A stretch of 64,000 nucleotides of DNA from Mesaphorura yosii (taxonomy: Eukaryota; Arthropoda; Collembola; Poduromorpha; Tullbergiidae): assembly GCA_009869945.1 (NCBI GenBank), contig WIXG01000011.1:62001-126000 (forward strand), read 5' to 3'. The notes under the pieces are model-generated. The model was not told where the DNA came from and ran no database searches. It worked only from the letters and a program-made list of their open reading frames with translations. The translations under genes were made by a program, and so were the position numbers. Positions 38,201 to 49,204 of this stretch are shown in pieces (the first letter of the stretch is position 1; each line of letters opens with the position of its first letter).

Positions 38201-38472
38201 CAACGGCAAATTTGTCAATTAACGTTAATTCATATCAAAATCTGACTGTGCAGAATTCGGCTTCAGCAACACAGTCAACCTCAACAGCAACCGCTCAAAG
38301 TGCTGACTCCGACGGTGCAAATAACAAGCAGAAGCAGAGCGGCACCTCAACATCAACACCAGAACCAGCGCCGGCCAAAGTCGTAGCCGAGACTTTTGGA
38401 GCAAGCGCAAGCGGCAACGGGAGTGACGGTGATAAGCAACCTGATTCCCCGGAAGTCATAGTCTTGGATTAG
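35290..38472 (+). CDS. ZCCHC7: ZCCHC7-like zinc-knuckle protein (1031 aa)
   Basis: ZCCHC7 (Air1/Air2 in yeast) is the RNA-binding subunit of the nuclear TRAMP complex, which hands RNAs to the exosome. A 7-codon first exon (35290-35310, MPKLKVE) splices in phase 0 to one long exon (35398-38472, TAG). The N-terminal third is Lys/Ser/Glu-rich and disordered, with many likely nuclear-localisation clusters. Five cysteine knuckles lie in the middle (about 36603-37050): CRTCGRNPGEHVAAEC, CLVCGSQGHSSPSQC, a variant CLSCGHQ....GCSKC, CSICGMTGHVNRDC and CANCGQRKHNYFHC. The fourth is followed by the family's WRRYHN block. Downstream is a helical segment around VTNVLELDQVDHSILDEA and a Pro/Ser/Gln-rich tail. 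The protein is about twice the human length because of the disordered ends. The poly(A) signal is at 38538. The ortholog call rests on knuckle number plus W..YH. Confidence 0.88.
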
Positions 38473-39062
38473 TCATACGACACGATACACGACGACGACT
38501 GATACAGTTAAGCTAATAGAATGTTCACGACTAGGATAATAAAATAATATTGCCTTAAAGTACAAAGTAGTCTTAATCTTAAGAAACAAGCTTATTTTTC
38601 AGAGTTAGCTTGTACTACGGGATGTGGATAAATAAAATGCGTATTGCTAAAGATTTTGGAACTGTTGTGTCGTCTGTCTTTAACATCGAGTATTCTTTGA
38701 TTTCGTCATCATCGTGGGAATTAATTCGGTTACGTAATTGTACGTTGCATCGCGGTAGTTCTTTCGTGGTCATTGCATAATACGATCAATTTGCATTTTG
38801 TCTCAATTTCCTTATCCTCAGCCACCTCAGCTGTCTGTTGAATCGCACGTGGAGCGAGCGGGTGAACGGGAATTTACTTTCCTGTTTCAAACTTGACATT
38901 TACATCTCACGAAAAGAATTATTGCAGGCTAGATTCAAAACTGTGCCAGCTAACCGGAATCGTTTACATTTGTGACCAGCACTTTGAACACTTTGACCTC
39001 CAAACTGAGTCACACCTTTGAGACTCGTGTATACTTAACTTTGACAGTTTTGGAATATAGCA
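38473..39062. other. Spacer between ZCCHC7 and the isochorismatase gene
   Basis: It contains two AATAAA signals for ZCCHC7 (38538 and near 38630) and the upstream region of the next gene. I see nothing else. Confidence 0.5.
38538..38543 (+). terminator. ZCCHC7: ZCCHC7 poly(A) signal
   Basis: AATAAA 66 nt after the stop; another AATAAA lies about 90 nt farther on. Confidence 0.55.
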
Positions 39063-39829
39063 ATGGCGTCTGCGGTCGCTGGCCGATTTGGCAAATTGAT
39101 CGCGAAAAACACTGCGCTATTTTTGTGTGACATGCAAGATAAGTTTCGACCGAGCATAAAATTCTTCGATGAAATTGTCAAGAATTCCAACCGAATGCTG
39201 AGAGCTGCTACGATCTTAGAAATGCCTGTAATTGTCACTGAACAATATCCGAAAGGTGAGATGCATCTCTGAGTCGCATATTAATTCGGATTGTAGAGTC
39301 GGTACTTAGCTGGGTTCGCGATTTTTAGGTTTGGGGAGCACTGTTTCGGAGCTGGGCCTTGCCAACTACCCCGACATCAAACCAATTGCTAAGACCAGAT
39401 TTACAATGTGCCTGGAGGAACCACTGAAGACTCTATCAGCCAGCCCTGACGTTAATTGCATTCTTCTGTGCGGGATAGAAGCCCATGTTTGTATTCAGCA
39501 GACTGCGATTGATCTGAGAAGCAAGGGGTTCGAAGTTTTCGTCGTTGTCGATGCCTGCTCTTCACGGGGACGTGCAGAAAGGTACGACCTTAAAGATTCC
39601 AACATGGCCTCTTTCCTCTCGGGGTGGCATTTCGCATTTTCCAATTCCTGTCATGTTTCATTGTTGTAGAGTCTACGCGTATGAACTCTTGAAGCAAGCC
39701 GGGTGCTGGATGACCACTGCGGAGAGCGCTATCCTGGCGCTCACTGGTGGGTCGTGTCATCCGAGGTTTAAAGAATTACAGGCGATCATCAAAGAAGAAG
39801 CTCCCAACACCGGTCTCATTCCTGGATAA
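39063..39829 (+). CDS. Isochorismatase domain-containing hydrolase (ISOC1/2-like, 201 aa)
   Basis: This is a cysteine-hydrolase-fold enzyme of the ISOC1/ISOC2 type; the physiological substrate in animals is unknown. Exons are 39063-39255, 39329-39581 and 39670-39829 (TAA). The catalytic triad is visible: Asp23 in [11 protein letters not shown], Lys86 in IAKTRFTM, and nucleophile Cys119 in [13 protein letters not shown]. The metal or oxyanion region includes the cis-peptide-like GIEAHV turn. The C-terminus holds the family block [26 protein letters not shown]. Compared with vertebrate ISOC proteins, the stretch after DACSSR is shorter, but the length (201 aa) matches ISOC2. The poly(A) signal is at 39946. 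The gene sits inside the FAX-like cluster but is unrelated to it. Confidence 0.9.
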
Positions 39830-40265
39830 GCCAAGCAAGGCCATTATGGTTCATCAGTTGTTTTTCTTCCTGGCGTGTCGATTCGTGATAAATATTTGAC
39901 AAAATCTATTTTCTGTACATTATCGCTTCATTTTCGTAGTCCTCGAATAAAGAGCAAAATACTGAACAGTCGAAGCACTACCAACTACCAAAGCAACAGT
40001 TTCTTGAGTGACCGAGAAAAGTGTACAAACTACAACTCGACTTGTGCGAGCATTACAGCGTCGTCGGGTGGGGATTGACCAGATTGATCTCCGCCGCGCC
40101 GCGCCACCAGCATTTATTGCAGAAAGGTGGAGATGGAATTCGAGCTCAGAAGTTCGGCAAAATCTTTACATCAGTTTGTCTTATCAGGGAGACTGTTCCT
40201 GGCATTAATGCCAATTACTTTCCGCTTCCAAATTACTACGCTTGTTGAAATCTGAACGCTGGGTA
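39830..40265. other. Spacer before FAX-like B
   Basis: It holds the isochorismatase gene's AATAAA (39946-39951) and presumably the FAX-like B promoter. The short open frames across it are not supported by any motif. Confidence 0.5.
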
Positions 40266-42745
40266 ATGCCTACGCGTGAGTCGGCGAGCTTGTCCGCCCC
40301 ATCTCTGCCGTTCATCGATTTTCGTGGGATAGGCAGTGAAGGAGGGGGATTTGGCTTCGGCCCGTTTGGACACACGTCGAAGGAAGTTGTACGCTCATTT
40401 CGAAGAGTTGCTGCCATTCTAGGACTTGGGTAAACTCCATTGAAGGGACGAATCACTGAATTCAGTAGATCAGGGCACAACGCTTATGTTTCGACAGACT
40501 TACTGCTGTTGGAGTTTGGTACAGCGCCTCTTATGCTTATCGAAGATATTACATTTCATATGCTGAGAAGAAACTGAGAGAACATATTGGGGCTACGACT
40601 GGATCCAACTTTGCTGGTGATTCTGAGCCTCGGTTCATAGAGCCTACTGAGGAAAATCAAAGCCTGTCTATGGAATCTTCTCAAGCTATTGAGGAAAACC
40701 AAAATCTCATTCCCATCGCACAAGACCAAGTCGTTGAAGTTATTCTACACCAATGGTAATTCCGATTTCATTACACCTCAATTACAATTCCACTGATCCA
40801 GGTTTCGTTCGCGGTTTAAAGTCCAAGGGGCTTTCGCAGCCCTTGCATTTCACCATTCCCTCTCAAGTTGGAGACATTTCTTCGTGTTGCGGGCATCCCC
40901 TACAAGGTAGACCCATCTGGATCGGTGAGTATTGTTTCAATACTTGTACACGACTAGTGTATGCAAATTCAACTTTTGATTTGCTCAACCGCAGGTCACA
41001 TTCCCTGATGGGCTTGAAGATGGCGAGAAGCCATGCCCATGGTTGACAATCAATGGGGTCGACATTTTAGACTCTCATCACTGCATTCCTGAATTGCGCC
41101 AGATTTTTGGCATCGATTTGGAGTCGCAGGCCGCGCCCCCACGCCAAACCGCTTGCAACTTCCTAGATTCTCACTTGGACTACAAGGTTTACTGGTAAAC
41201 CCAAGCAGTGAAATGATATAAACTTGTTGAGAGCCTTAAAAATTTGATTACTGCTTGCCGGTTGCTTCACAGGGTTATTGAACTCTGGAGATGGGTAAAG
41301 AACAAAATTCTAGATTCATTCAACACCTTGGCTTCTCAGTTTCCATGCATGTTTCTTCTTAACATTTTAGGTTTTTGACGCAGGAAAATCAATTCCACTC
41401 ATTCAACCAATTGATAAGAAATCCCTTGAGTTTATTCCGAAAATCACTGAGCACATTCGACAAATGAGTAAGCATCATGGCTATGGGCGTCATGAACCAG
41501 AGCAAATAATCAAATTAACAAAACGACTCTTGATTGACGTAGCGAGCTTGCTTGGTATGTGCGTATATGATAGTATGCAGGTTGAATAGTAATGAATTTA
41601 TCGTGATGTAATATGGGCGCAGGAAACCACAATTATTTTCTTGGAGCCAGCCCCGGCGAAGTTGATTGTGCCGCATTTTCACTTCTGACTCAAATGGTTT
41701 TCAACATGCCCGGATCTCCATTTGAAAAAGAGATTCAAAGTAAGTTGACTATTTCTATTATTCCTTAAATATTAAATGAATTTATGTATTGAGATCGCGG
41801 ATTTCTTAATTTGTTCAGAATTTCCGAAGCTTCTCAATTATGTAGAAAGGATGAAGACGCAGTATTGGGAAGGTAATAACATGCAGTGCCTACTGATTCC
41901 GTAGTTCCTCATAACCTCCGTTGATTGATTGAAAATGTTCAGATTGGGACAGCATTCTTCAAAAGGAAGCTTCAGCACATTCACTCGAGACGCCTTCGGA
42001 CACAAATGTCGAGGCGGAGAAACACGAATCTGAGGCTTCTCCCGAACCAATTGCTAATGATGCCCAAGTCGATTACAGCTGTGACGACGAACCTCAACAA
42101 CACGAGGAAACTCTACCCGTCCCACTCGAGACCAGAGTCCCCAGCGACTCAACTGCCAGCTATGAAAGCCATGGATTGGACTACAACAGAAATGTCGTTA
42201 ATCAAGATCAGCATTCAGAGCAATGGAGAGCGGATTATGAACGCCAGGAACGATATTTCCATGAAATCATCGAAATTGAAGCAAAGATGAAGCGTGGCGA
42301 GCGACTCACTCCTTACGAGAATGATATGTATCACAATTATCTGCTGCAGAAACAAGAAGAATACAGACTAAGACACCAAGCTCAGACCGCTCAGGTTATG
42401 GGACATCAAACCGCTGCTGCATACTTGCACACTCACAACGACTACAACCAACCTGGATACGCCTACGACTATGGCGGCAGTCCCGTCGCCGTCGGATACT
42501 ACCGTGAGAGCTATCAAATGCGGCCACCAATTGTCGAAGAAGCGGATTATCAGCCGAGTCCTCAACACGCACGATTTCAACCGCCTCTTCGTCGCACTTC
42601 ACACGCTCATGGTCATCCAACCATTTCTTTGACTGATGACCGTGATCGCTTCCGGCACACAAGCAGAGGTCAGATTCAAGACCCTTCTTCCTATCGCGAC
42701 ACCATTCTTCCCAGACCAAAATCAGCACTTTCGCCAGCACCTTAA
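40266..42745 (+). CDS. FAX-like protein B (628 aa) with long C-terminal tail
   Basis: This is the best-preserved failed-axon-connections homolog in the window. Exons are 40266-40429, 40498-40755, 40822-40906, 40995-41194, 41273-41294, 41371-41554, 41623-41739, 41819-41872 and 41943-42745. An N-terminal membrane helix (LGLTAVGVWYSASYAYRR) is followed by an acidic linker. The thioredoxin-like domain runs from VILHQCPRGFRSPCISPFPL to PWLTINGVDILDSH, and the GST-C-like domain runs from LDSHLDYKVYWVIELWRW through HGYGRHEPEQ to NYFLGASPGEVDCAAFSLLT and YVERMKTQYWEDWD. That order is the family hallmark. The 803-nt last exon adds about 265 residues rich in Glu, Gln, Tyr, Arg and Pro, absent from copies A and C. 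The acceptor of exon 3 is inside GTTTAAAG; earlier AGs would hit TAA. The poly(A) signal is at 42900. Confidence 0.88.
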
Positions 42746-43145
42746 TGAAGTATCCAAAAGATTGCTGCTAATCCATTCAAAATTGAAACTATTGCTGCAG
42801 CATGAATATGACAATTATGACTTGAGAAGCTTGAGAATCTTGTTATCATTATAAATATAACTAATGGCTAATTGCAAAGCCCAAAGTACAAAATTCATGA
42901 ATAAAATGACTGACGATTCCTGAACTTCAAATTATCATGCGTGTGCGCCACCTGTGGCATTGATTGATTGTTTTCTGTGACAACATTTCAATTCCAACTT
43001 ACCCGAGACGGAACAGTTTACCTGCTGTTAATCACCACTTAAAGAGCCTTTCGTACAAGATTACTACCGGCGTTTGAACCAAAGGAATAAAGGAGCGCAT
43101 TTTCGAACATTTTTGTCCGTCAAAATTCCAGACTTTCCATATTTC
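42746..43145. other. Spacer between FAX-like B and copy C
   Basis: It contains the FAX-like B poly(A) signal (AATAAA, 42900-42905) and about 240 bp upstream of copy C. No other structure is seen. The closeness and same orientation of B and C fit origin by tandem duplication. Confidence 0.5.
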
Positions 43146-44932
43146 ATGGTGGGACTCACAAAGATGCCGAATGCTAGTCTTTCCAAAGCATTAGCTGTTG
43201 CCAAAAAGTTTTCAGTTGCTGTCGACTCCAATGCCGGCGCCGCCGGCAGTAGCAGCAACCCGTTCTCGGACGTCGTCGCATATGTCCGATCACTGATTCC
43301 GGCACGGCTCAATGTGCGCAAAGTATTTCTCGGAATTGGCGTTGCTGCTCTGTAGATAGCCGGCGGATACGCTGGTCACTTGCTTATCCAACAATCGCGA
43401 GGTCAATCGGAGGAGGAAAGGCGCGACCAGTCTCTGGAAATGAACTTTGAACTGAATAAAGCACGAGATGAGGCCAACGCCAATAAGAAGCCGGACTCCC
43501 CATCAGATGGAGTCATCATACTTCATCAGGTACAGCCCACACTTCACAACGTTGTTGCGAATTGCTAATTAAGTATCCGGGTATTAATTGTTTGGATTTT
43601 CGTTGCAGTGTCCACGTGGAAGGTTCGCAGTAGCAATTTTACAGTAATCTAAGCTGTGTATTGACACGAAGGGTATTCTGTTCTGTCCAGGCGTACTCCT
43701 TCGATTGCTCCATATCCATTGAAACTTGAAACATTCCGTAAGCAAAATGTTGCCTTGCACTACTTTTCGAGAACTCGAATTTAGCTTTGCACCATTTGCA
43801 CGTATTTCTGAATTCTGACGCAGTTCGAGTTCATGGTATCAAGTACGAAGTTTATTTCCACTCAGACGGGCCTCAAAACCATGACACTTCGTGGGTGGCT
43901 TTAGACCTCGAGGATGTGAGCGATTCTCAAAGCTGCATAAACTTCGTCTGCGAGCGTTACGAACTTGATCCAAACGCGTATGTTGAAGAGGCTCTGAGAC
44001 CCATCGGTCTCGCCTTCAATCACATGCTCGAGAATCACCTTTACTGGTAAATATTCCCGTTAGTACTGATCACTGGCCCATGGTTGGTATTCTGGAGGCA
44101 GGTGGCCATTGATTGTAATTTTGCTTCTTTTGCAGGGGCATTACATTGTGGCGGTGGGTGAGTCCAATGGGAAAGACAGTCTGCAGCACAGTGCTACCAG
44201 AACTGTAAATTAATCTCACATAACATTTCCTAACTTACAGGTTTATGACGGCGCTCGCCACTTGCACGATATTCAACTCCTTCCACCCAAAACTATGGGC
44301 CTGGTTCCGGGCGTTTGTCGTATTGCTGAACAGGTAATTAGTCCACAATTAAGAATTAATTAGTCTACTTCGGTGCTCCTAGGATTATTGACCACTTCCC
44401 ATTAATTTCATTAATTTTAATTTGACCATAATTTTGGGCAGCCTGGTTTCATGGACTCGGGAAAAAGAAGCCTGGTGATGTTGTGGAAAGCATTTTGCAA
44501 GACATTCACTCTCTTTCAGCATTTTCGGGTGAGATTTTGAGCAAGCTGCGTCGACACTAGCTAGCTTGAAAGTGATTGAATTCTTATCTGATTATCTGCG
44601 CAGGTGAAAAGCAATATTTTCTCAGTCAAGAGAAACCCGTAGAGTTGGATTGCACCGCGTTTGCACTGCTCGCTCAAATGCTGTGAAATATGGACGGATC
44701 TCCATTTCATAAAGCTCTTTTAGGTCAGTCAATTGTTCAAATACGCATCGCACTCGCATCAAATTTTCACGGTTTTTGTAATGCCTACCTTTTGACTGAT
44801 TTCTCAGGAGAATGTACAAATCTTGCCGATTTTTGTCAACGCATGCGGGAGAAATTCTGGCCGGACTGGGAGCAGTGCCTGAACAATGAAGAGGCTCTTA
44901 ACGCTGACTCGAATATGGCCATGCCAAACTGA
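43146..44932 (+). pseudogene. FAX-like copy C with two in-frame stop codons
   Basis: Third paralog of the failed-axon-connections family. Coding-like exons are 43146-43529, 43609-43622 (14 nt), 43691-43737, 43824-44046, 44136-44157, 44241-44333, 44442-44528, 44604-44723 and 44808-44932. They encode a signal-anchor, LHQCPRG, SIAPYPLKLETF, MLENHLYW, GITLWRW, HGLGKKKPGD, YFLSQEKPVELDCTAFALLA and MREKFWPDW, in the family order. Two stop codons interrupt this frame: TAG at 43353-43355 inside the membrane helix, and TGA at 44684-44686 where family members have Trp or Phe (QML-stop-NMDGSPF). The strongest donor after exon six (44334) also leaves the next exon out of phase; a weaker donor at 44320 would fit. 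Conservation elsewhere is high, so loss is recent, or the stops are recoded or edited. Confidence 0.78.
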
Positions 44933-46321
44933 AGCACATTTTTGTTGAGTACTCGACTCGACCGAACTGACCAAACCTTCTACGCTTGACACGGGACTGA
45001 GAGTGATTATTAACATTAAACATTGGCATTACGCTGAAATCTGAGCATGACTGCGGCTAGTTCACAAGTCGTTTGACGACCCGAGACAAGTATCAGTTTA
45101 CGATTCGTACGTCGCGTCGTGTCCGTTGCAGTTGTAGACAGGCTCCTCAGAATCAGGTCTCCAGTCTCGTAGTTTCCACTGTCCACTGCCCAGTGCAGTG
45201 TCAAGATACATGAATTTGAGTTATGGTCTGCCAGTCTCTGTCTCCGCCGCTGTCTCCGGTTTTGACTTCTGGTCGGTTGTTGGTTGTTGTCTTCTTTCTT
45301 GTCTTCTCTATTTACATTTTACTTTGGCTGATTTACTCGTATCGTATTTCGTTATTCAGACAGGGCAACAGACAAGAGAATGTAAATATTTTTCATTGAT
45401 GCCGACTTACTGACGACATCCCTGACAAGTCAAGCGAGCTAGGCTAAGGCAAAGGGATTAAGTAAATCCATCATTCCATGTAGATGATTTCATAATAATG
45501 CGTCTCAGCCTCCTGCTCTTTTGAGTCAAGACTCTCAACGATTTCGGCACGGCTTGACTTCGGCTCGTTCCATTCCTTCTTCAATACTTCTTTTGGTCTT
45601 GGCTTGGCTCGTTGAAAATATTCCAACCTTCAGTTTCAGTTTTAATGTGCCCACATTCAATTAGATTCAAGATTTTTATAGCCTGCCTTGCCTTTCATAA
45701 TCAGGAATCAGCGCATTTCTAACTCGATTTCATCATCATCATCGCCTTCGCGTCGCAGCGCTCACATCACAAGAACGCTGTGTGATTCTTCAATTTAACA
45801 ACCAACCGATAACAACACAAGTTGATATTTGACACTTGACATTCAATTCCAGCAGCATCGAAGAGCTGATCGTAAAGTAAATACGTGCATTTGATTGAGA
45901 TTTGAGAGACGAAGTCCAGTGCTTAGTGCTTTCTGAGCTTCTTTGTATAGAATTCTTCGTTCTTTATGTCTGTGTGACATTGCATGTTAACTTTTAATGA
46001 ATAAGCAAGTTATTATTGGTAAAGGTCAAATTAGCTAAGAGCACCAACTTATCACATATAAAGTGTTCAAATTCCAATCACTGGGCTTCTCTTTGCTGTA
46101 TTGAACACACACGCAGCATCACAAGCACGAGATCAGCATTTGATTCAAACAAGGTGTGGTGTGGTGTGTTAGATCAGTAGCCCTCAACTCATCAGGAAGA
46201 ATTCAATTCAGTGGCTGTTCAACGATTAAGTCGTGGTAAGGTCTTCTGTACGGAAAACGTTGCTTCCCATATCCCATTGCTGGCTGCTAATTAGACCTAA
46301 TCCGTCACTTTTTTTAGGATC
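44933..46321. other. Upstream region and untranslated first exon of NPC2-like gene
   Basis: It separates FAX-like copy C from the NPC2-like gene. The right end holds a TATAAA at 46057-46062, a likely untranslated exon ending GTCGTG|GTAAGG near 46213, and an acceptor (TTTTTTTAG) just before the ATG. A short CAAGTCAAGC word is at about 45427. No other gene is seen. Confidence 0.5.
46057..46062 (+). promoter_or_regulatory. Candidate TATA box of NPC2-like gene
   Basis: TATAAA lies about 265 bp before the start codon and just upstream of the inferred untranslated exon. An ATCACTGG initiator-like sequence follows at about 46077. Spacing is slightly short of the usual 30 bp, so this is a candidate only. 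Confidence 0.4.
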
Positions 46322-46923
46322 ATGGCTGGAACCACGCTATCGCTGATTGTTGGGATCACCCTCACCTGCTGCTCCTTCGCACTGGTCCATGGCCTGCCTG
46401 GTCGCCGAGTAAATCAGCCATACATCATTAACCGATGGGACCAGGAAGTGGACTCACGTGGGTCGCCATTCAACCCGTGTGACATGAAGGCTGGAAGCGT
46501 GAGCGCGGTTCACGTCAATGGCTGTGCGGACACGGATGACAAATGTATCCTACAAGGGGGTACAAATGCGACAATTGGCCTGGATTTCACCTCCAAAGTG
46601 GCTGCCAAATCTCTCCAAGCGGTAGTGCATGGAATCGTCGGCGGGATTCCAGTGCCGTTTCACGTTCCACATGTAAGGCTACTAAGCCTATTTCTTAGAA
46701 GGTAGTGGATGGCAGTCGTTATTTTTGATTCTACCCAATTTAGTCTGACGCCTGCACCGATTCGGGGGTCGACTGTCCGCTGAAGCCTGGAACCACCTAC
46801 GAGTACTCCACGACGCTACCGGTTCTCAAGAGCTACCCGAAATTGAGCGTGCACGTCAAATGGGAACTCAGCTCGGAACAAGGAGTCGTGGCGTGCGTTA
46901 TTATACCAGCAGAAATACGCTAA
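46322..46923 (+). CDS. NPC2: NPC2-like secreted sterol-binding protein (176 aa)
   Basis: This is an ML-domain (MD-2-related lipid recognition) protein of the NPC2 type, which carries sterols in the lysosomal or extracellular space. Two exons, 46322-46672 and 46744-46923 (TAA), join in phase 0. The N-terminus MAGTTLSLIVGITLTCCSFA is a signal peptide ending around residue 23. Six mature cysteines (53, 68, 75, 121, 128 and about 170) match the NPC2 disulfide pattern. The family features FNPCDMKAGSVSAVHVNGCA, an N-glycosylation NAT, a PVPFHVPHSDACTDSGVDCP junction, and the closing WELSSEQGVVACVIIPAEIR are present. Arthropods often have many NPC2 paralogs, some binding odorants, so the sterol ligand is inferred. 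The poly(A) signal is at 47168. Its right-hand neighbour is a lysosomal sphingomyelinase. Confidence 0.93.
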
Positions 46924-49204
46924 AGCAAAGCCGCCGACATCGCGAGGAGTCATTGCCGTTGAAAACATGTCGGAGGAGGAGAAACGGGAAGCGAGGACGA
47001 GTAGATTAGATTTTAATGATACGAAACCATTTTACCACTAAGACACTATTTAAATTAGCAGAACCACCATGAAGCTACGCTAATTTTCGGTATTTAGTTA
47101 GTATCATGTTAGTGTGCCAAAATTGAAGCAGAATTGTACATAATTTATTATTGAGCGCTTTCGTGCCAATAAAAAGAAGAGCTCTTCCTACAGGAACTTG
47201 CACAGCTGAGTCAGATAAGTTGTCGAAGGTTGGAATGACACGAATTTCAAGGAAAAGTCGCAGTTCATATGAGTCACATCTGAATTCGGCACAAACGTAA
47301 CGAAGAAAACGTGCGTGGTAATCAAAAACAAGGCTCAGGAATGCGAATTAACGCCTTTTACACACATTTCATAAATCAACCGCAGGACTACAACCAGTTG
47401 GAGTTGAATCTTGTGTTGTTTTGTTCATCAATGAAATGAGCATGAACATTGATCATCTACTGCGTTATTGGAGCTCTTATGACACGAGTTGGTGACTATG
47501 GCTGTGGCTTGATCTCATTTTATTGCGTAGTCAGCTCCGTCAGGCCAATTTATACGAAGCGATGAGACGAGAGCATTAATTCCAATTCAAGGCCGCATGC
47601 AACTCCAATAATTTGGCTCATCCTTGGAGGCAGAACGTTCACAAGATCGTCAATGTTATGTAAGCCTTAAAAAAGCCATTGCAAAATTGCAATTGTATGC
47701 AATTGGCAATTTGTAGTGCGAAAATCACCGACCAACTTTCATGTCAGCGTCTCAAGCCTCCCAAGAAGATCTGCAAATCTGTGAATTTGCTCTTTTTAAC
47801 CGTAATAATTCATCGCTTGCATTCGCATTGCGTAGACGTACGGTTCTTTGTTTTCTGTCATCCTGCCATCATCATTGTCACTGCCACCGCCTGCCAAGCC
47901 GGGAGCTCCGAGCCGAGACTAACGAGCGGCGCGGCGGCAAATCGTAAACAAATGTCTGCCAACCTGTGCACGTAGTCTGCTCGTTATACAACTTCTGAGT
48001 CGAGCAGTATAAAGACAGTTCATTGCAACAATGTGTTACAATGATCTCAATACCCACTGACCTGATCAAAAATCTTAAAACTCATCTTCATTAAGCCAAG
48101 CCCCAAAACCACAGAGCAATCGCAATGAGGCTTGAATTATTGCAGTGTAGTGGCAGTGCGAGTATGCGTGCGTGTATTCCTGCGAATTGCGAATTGCCTT
48201 CATCAGACCGTGCTCAGGCATTGTTGCACAGGAAGATCGAGGCGTGCTCGTCTTTGTAGTAGTCTTTGACTTGTTGTACAACAATCAACAATGAAATCAG
48301 AGTTAATTGATATTCTGTGAACAATTCAAGCCTTTTGCTTTTATTAAGCCAGTGTACTGCTTTGCGCTTTGTTTTGCGAATTCAAATGCCGAGACAAGTG
48401 AGGCTTATGCATTGTTGTTGGTCTGGTTCTTTGGCTTTGGTGTTATCGTTTGGCTTTTGTGTTGTTAACTGACCATCATTATCATCAAGCTAAGCCAAGC
48501 CTTCGTGATTTGAATTGAATAAACCTGAATTGGCCTTTTAAATTATTCCATGCATGAATTTTACTCCCATCGGAGCGAGCCGTGTCGTCGAGACTCACTG
48601 AACTTGTACAGCTGGCGTTCTTCCCTTTCCCTCTCACTTAAACAGGAACCAAGCTCAGGTTCAATTAAACTTTGCTTGCATTCGTACGAATACACAAAAC
48701 ACAACTCGGCTCATGTGGCAGTGCTTGCGCTTATCATTATCATCATCCATTCAAATCATTTAATTTAAATGGTCCGTTGCAGACTGTTTTTGCTCTCTGT
48801 TGACTCTCTGAATGTAAGTTGCTACAAAAAATTACGTCGTCCCACTCATTTTGCGTGAGTCTCGAGTCTTTTTGTGGTATTCCACAAGTCAGCTTACGCG
48901 TTTAGTGTGTGAGACTCTCAACGTCGCTGTGATCAAGTTAAACTCAGTCAGGGCCGTGGCAGTGCATGTGAAAGAAAGATTTTTAGTATTTAAATTATCA
49001 GGAGTCAGTGAACAGCTCTGAACTGATCGCAGCTTGTGCATTTTAGCCGATTCTTGACATTACCGGGGACCGCAGTGCCACCACCACCTTCAACTGTGCC
49101 AGCACTTGGAATTTGTCGACCACTGGAGTGAATTGTGGTTGTGGCCTTCCGTGACAAGTGAAACCAATCCTTTCTGTAACTTTAGGCCCAATTAAACCGC
49201 CGAA
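46924..49204. other. Spacer between NPC2-like and sphingomyelinase genes
   Basis: It contains the NPC2-like poly(A) signal (AATAAA, 47168-47173), about 1.8 kb without a convincing gene, and the leader of the sphingomyelinase near 49.0-49.2 kb. Short frames around 47.7 kb and 48.6 kb show no family motif. Confidence 0.5.

Noticed and set aside
45198-45413. 71-codon frame with hydrophobic stretch (DFWSVVGCCLLSCLLYLHF)
   Set aside because: No signal-peptide context, no homologous feel and no gene-like surroundings.
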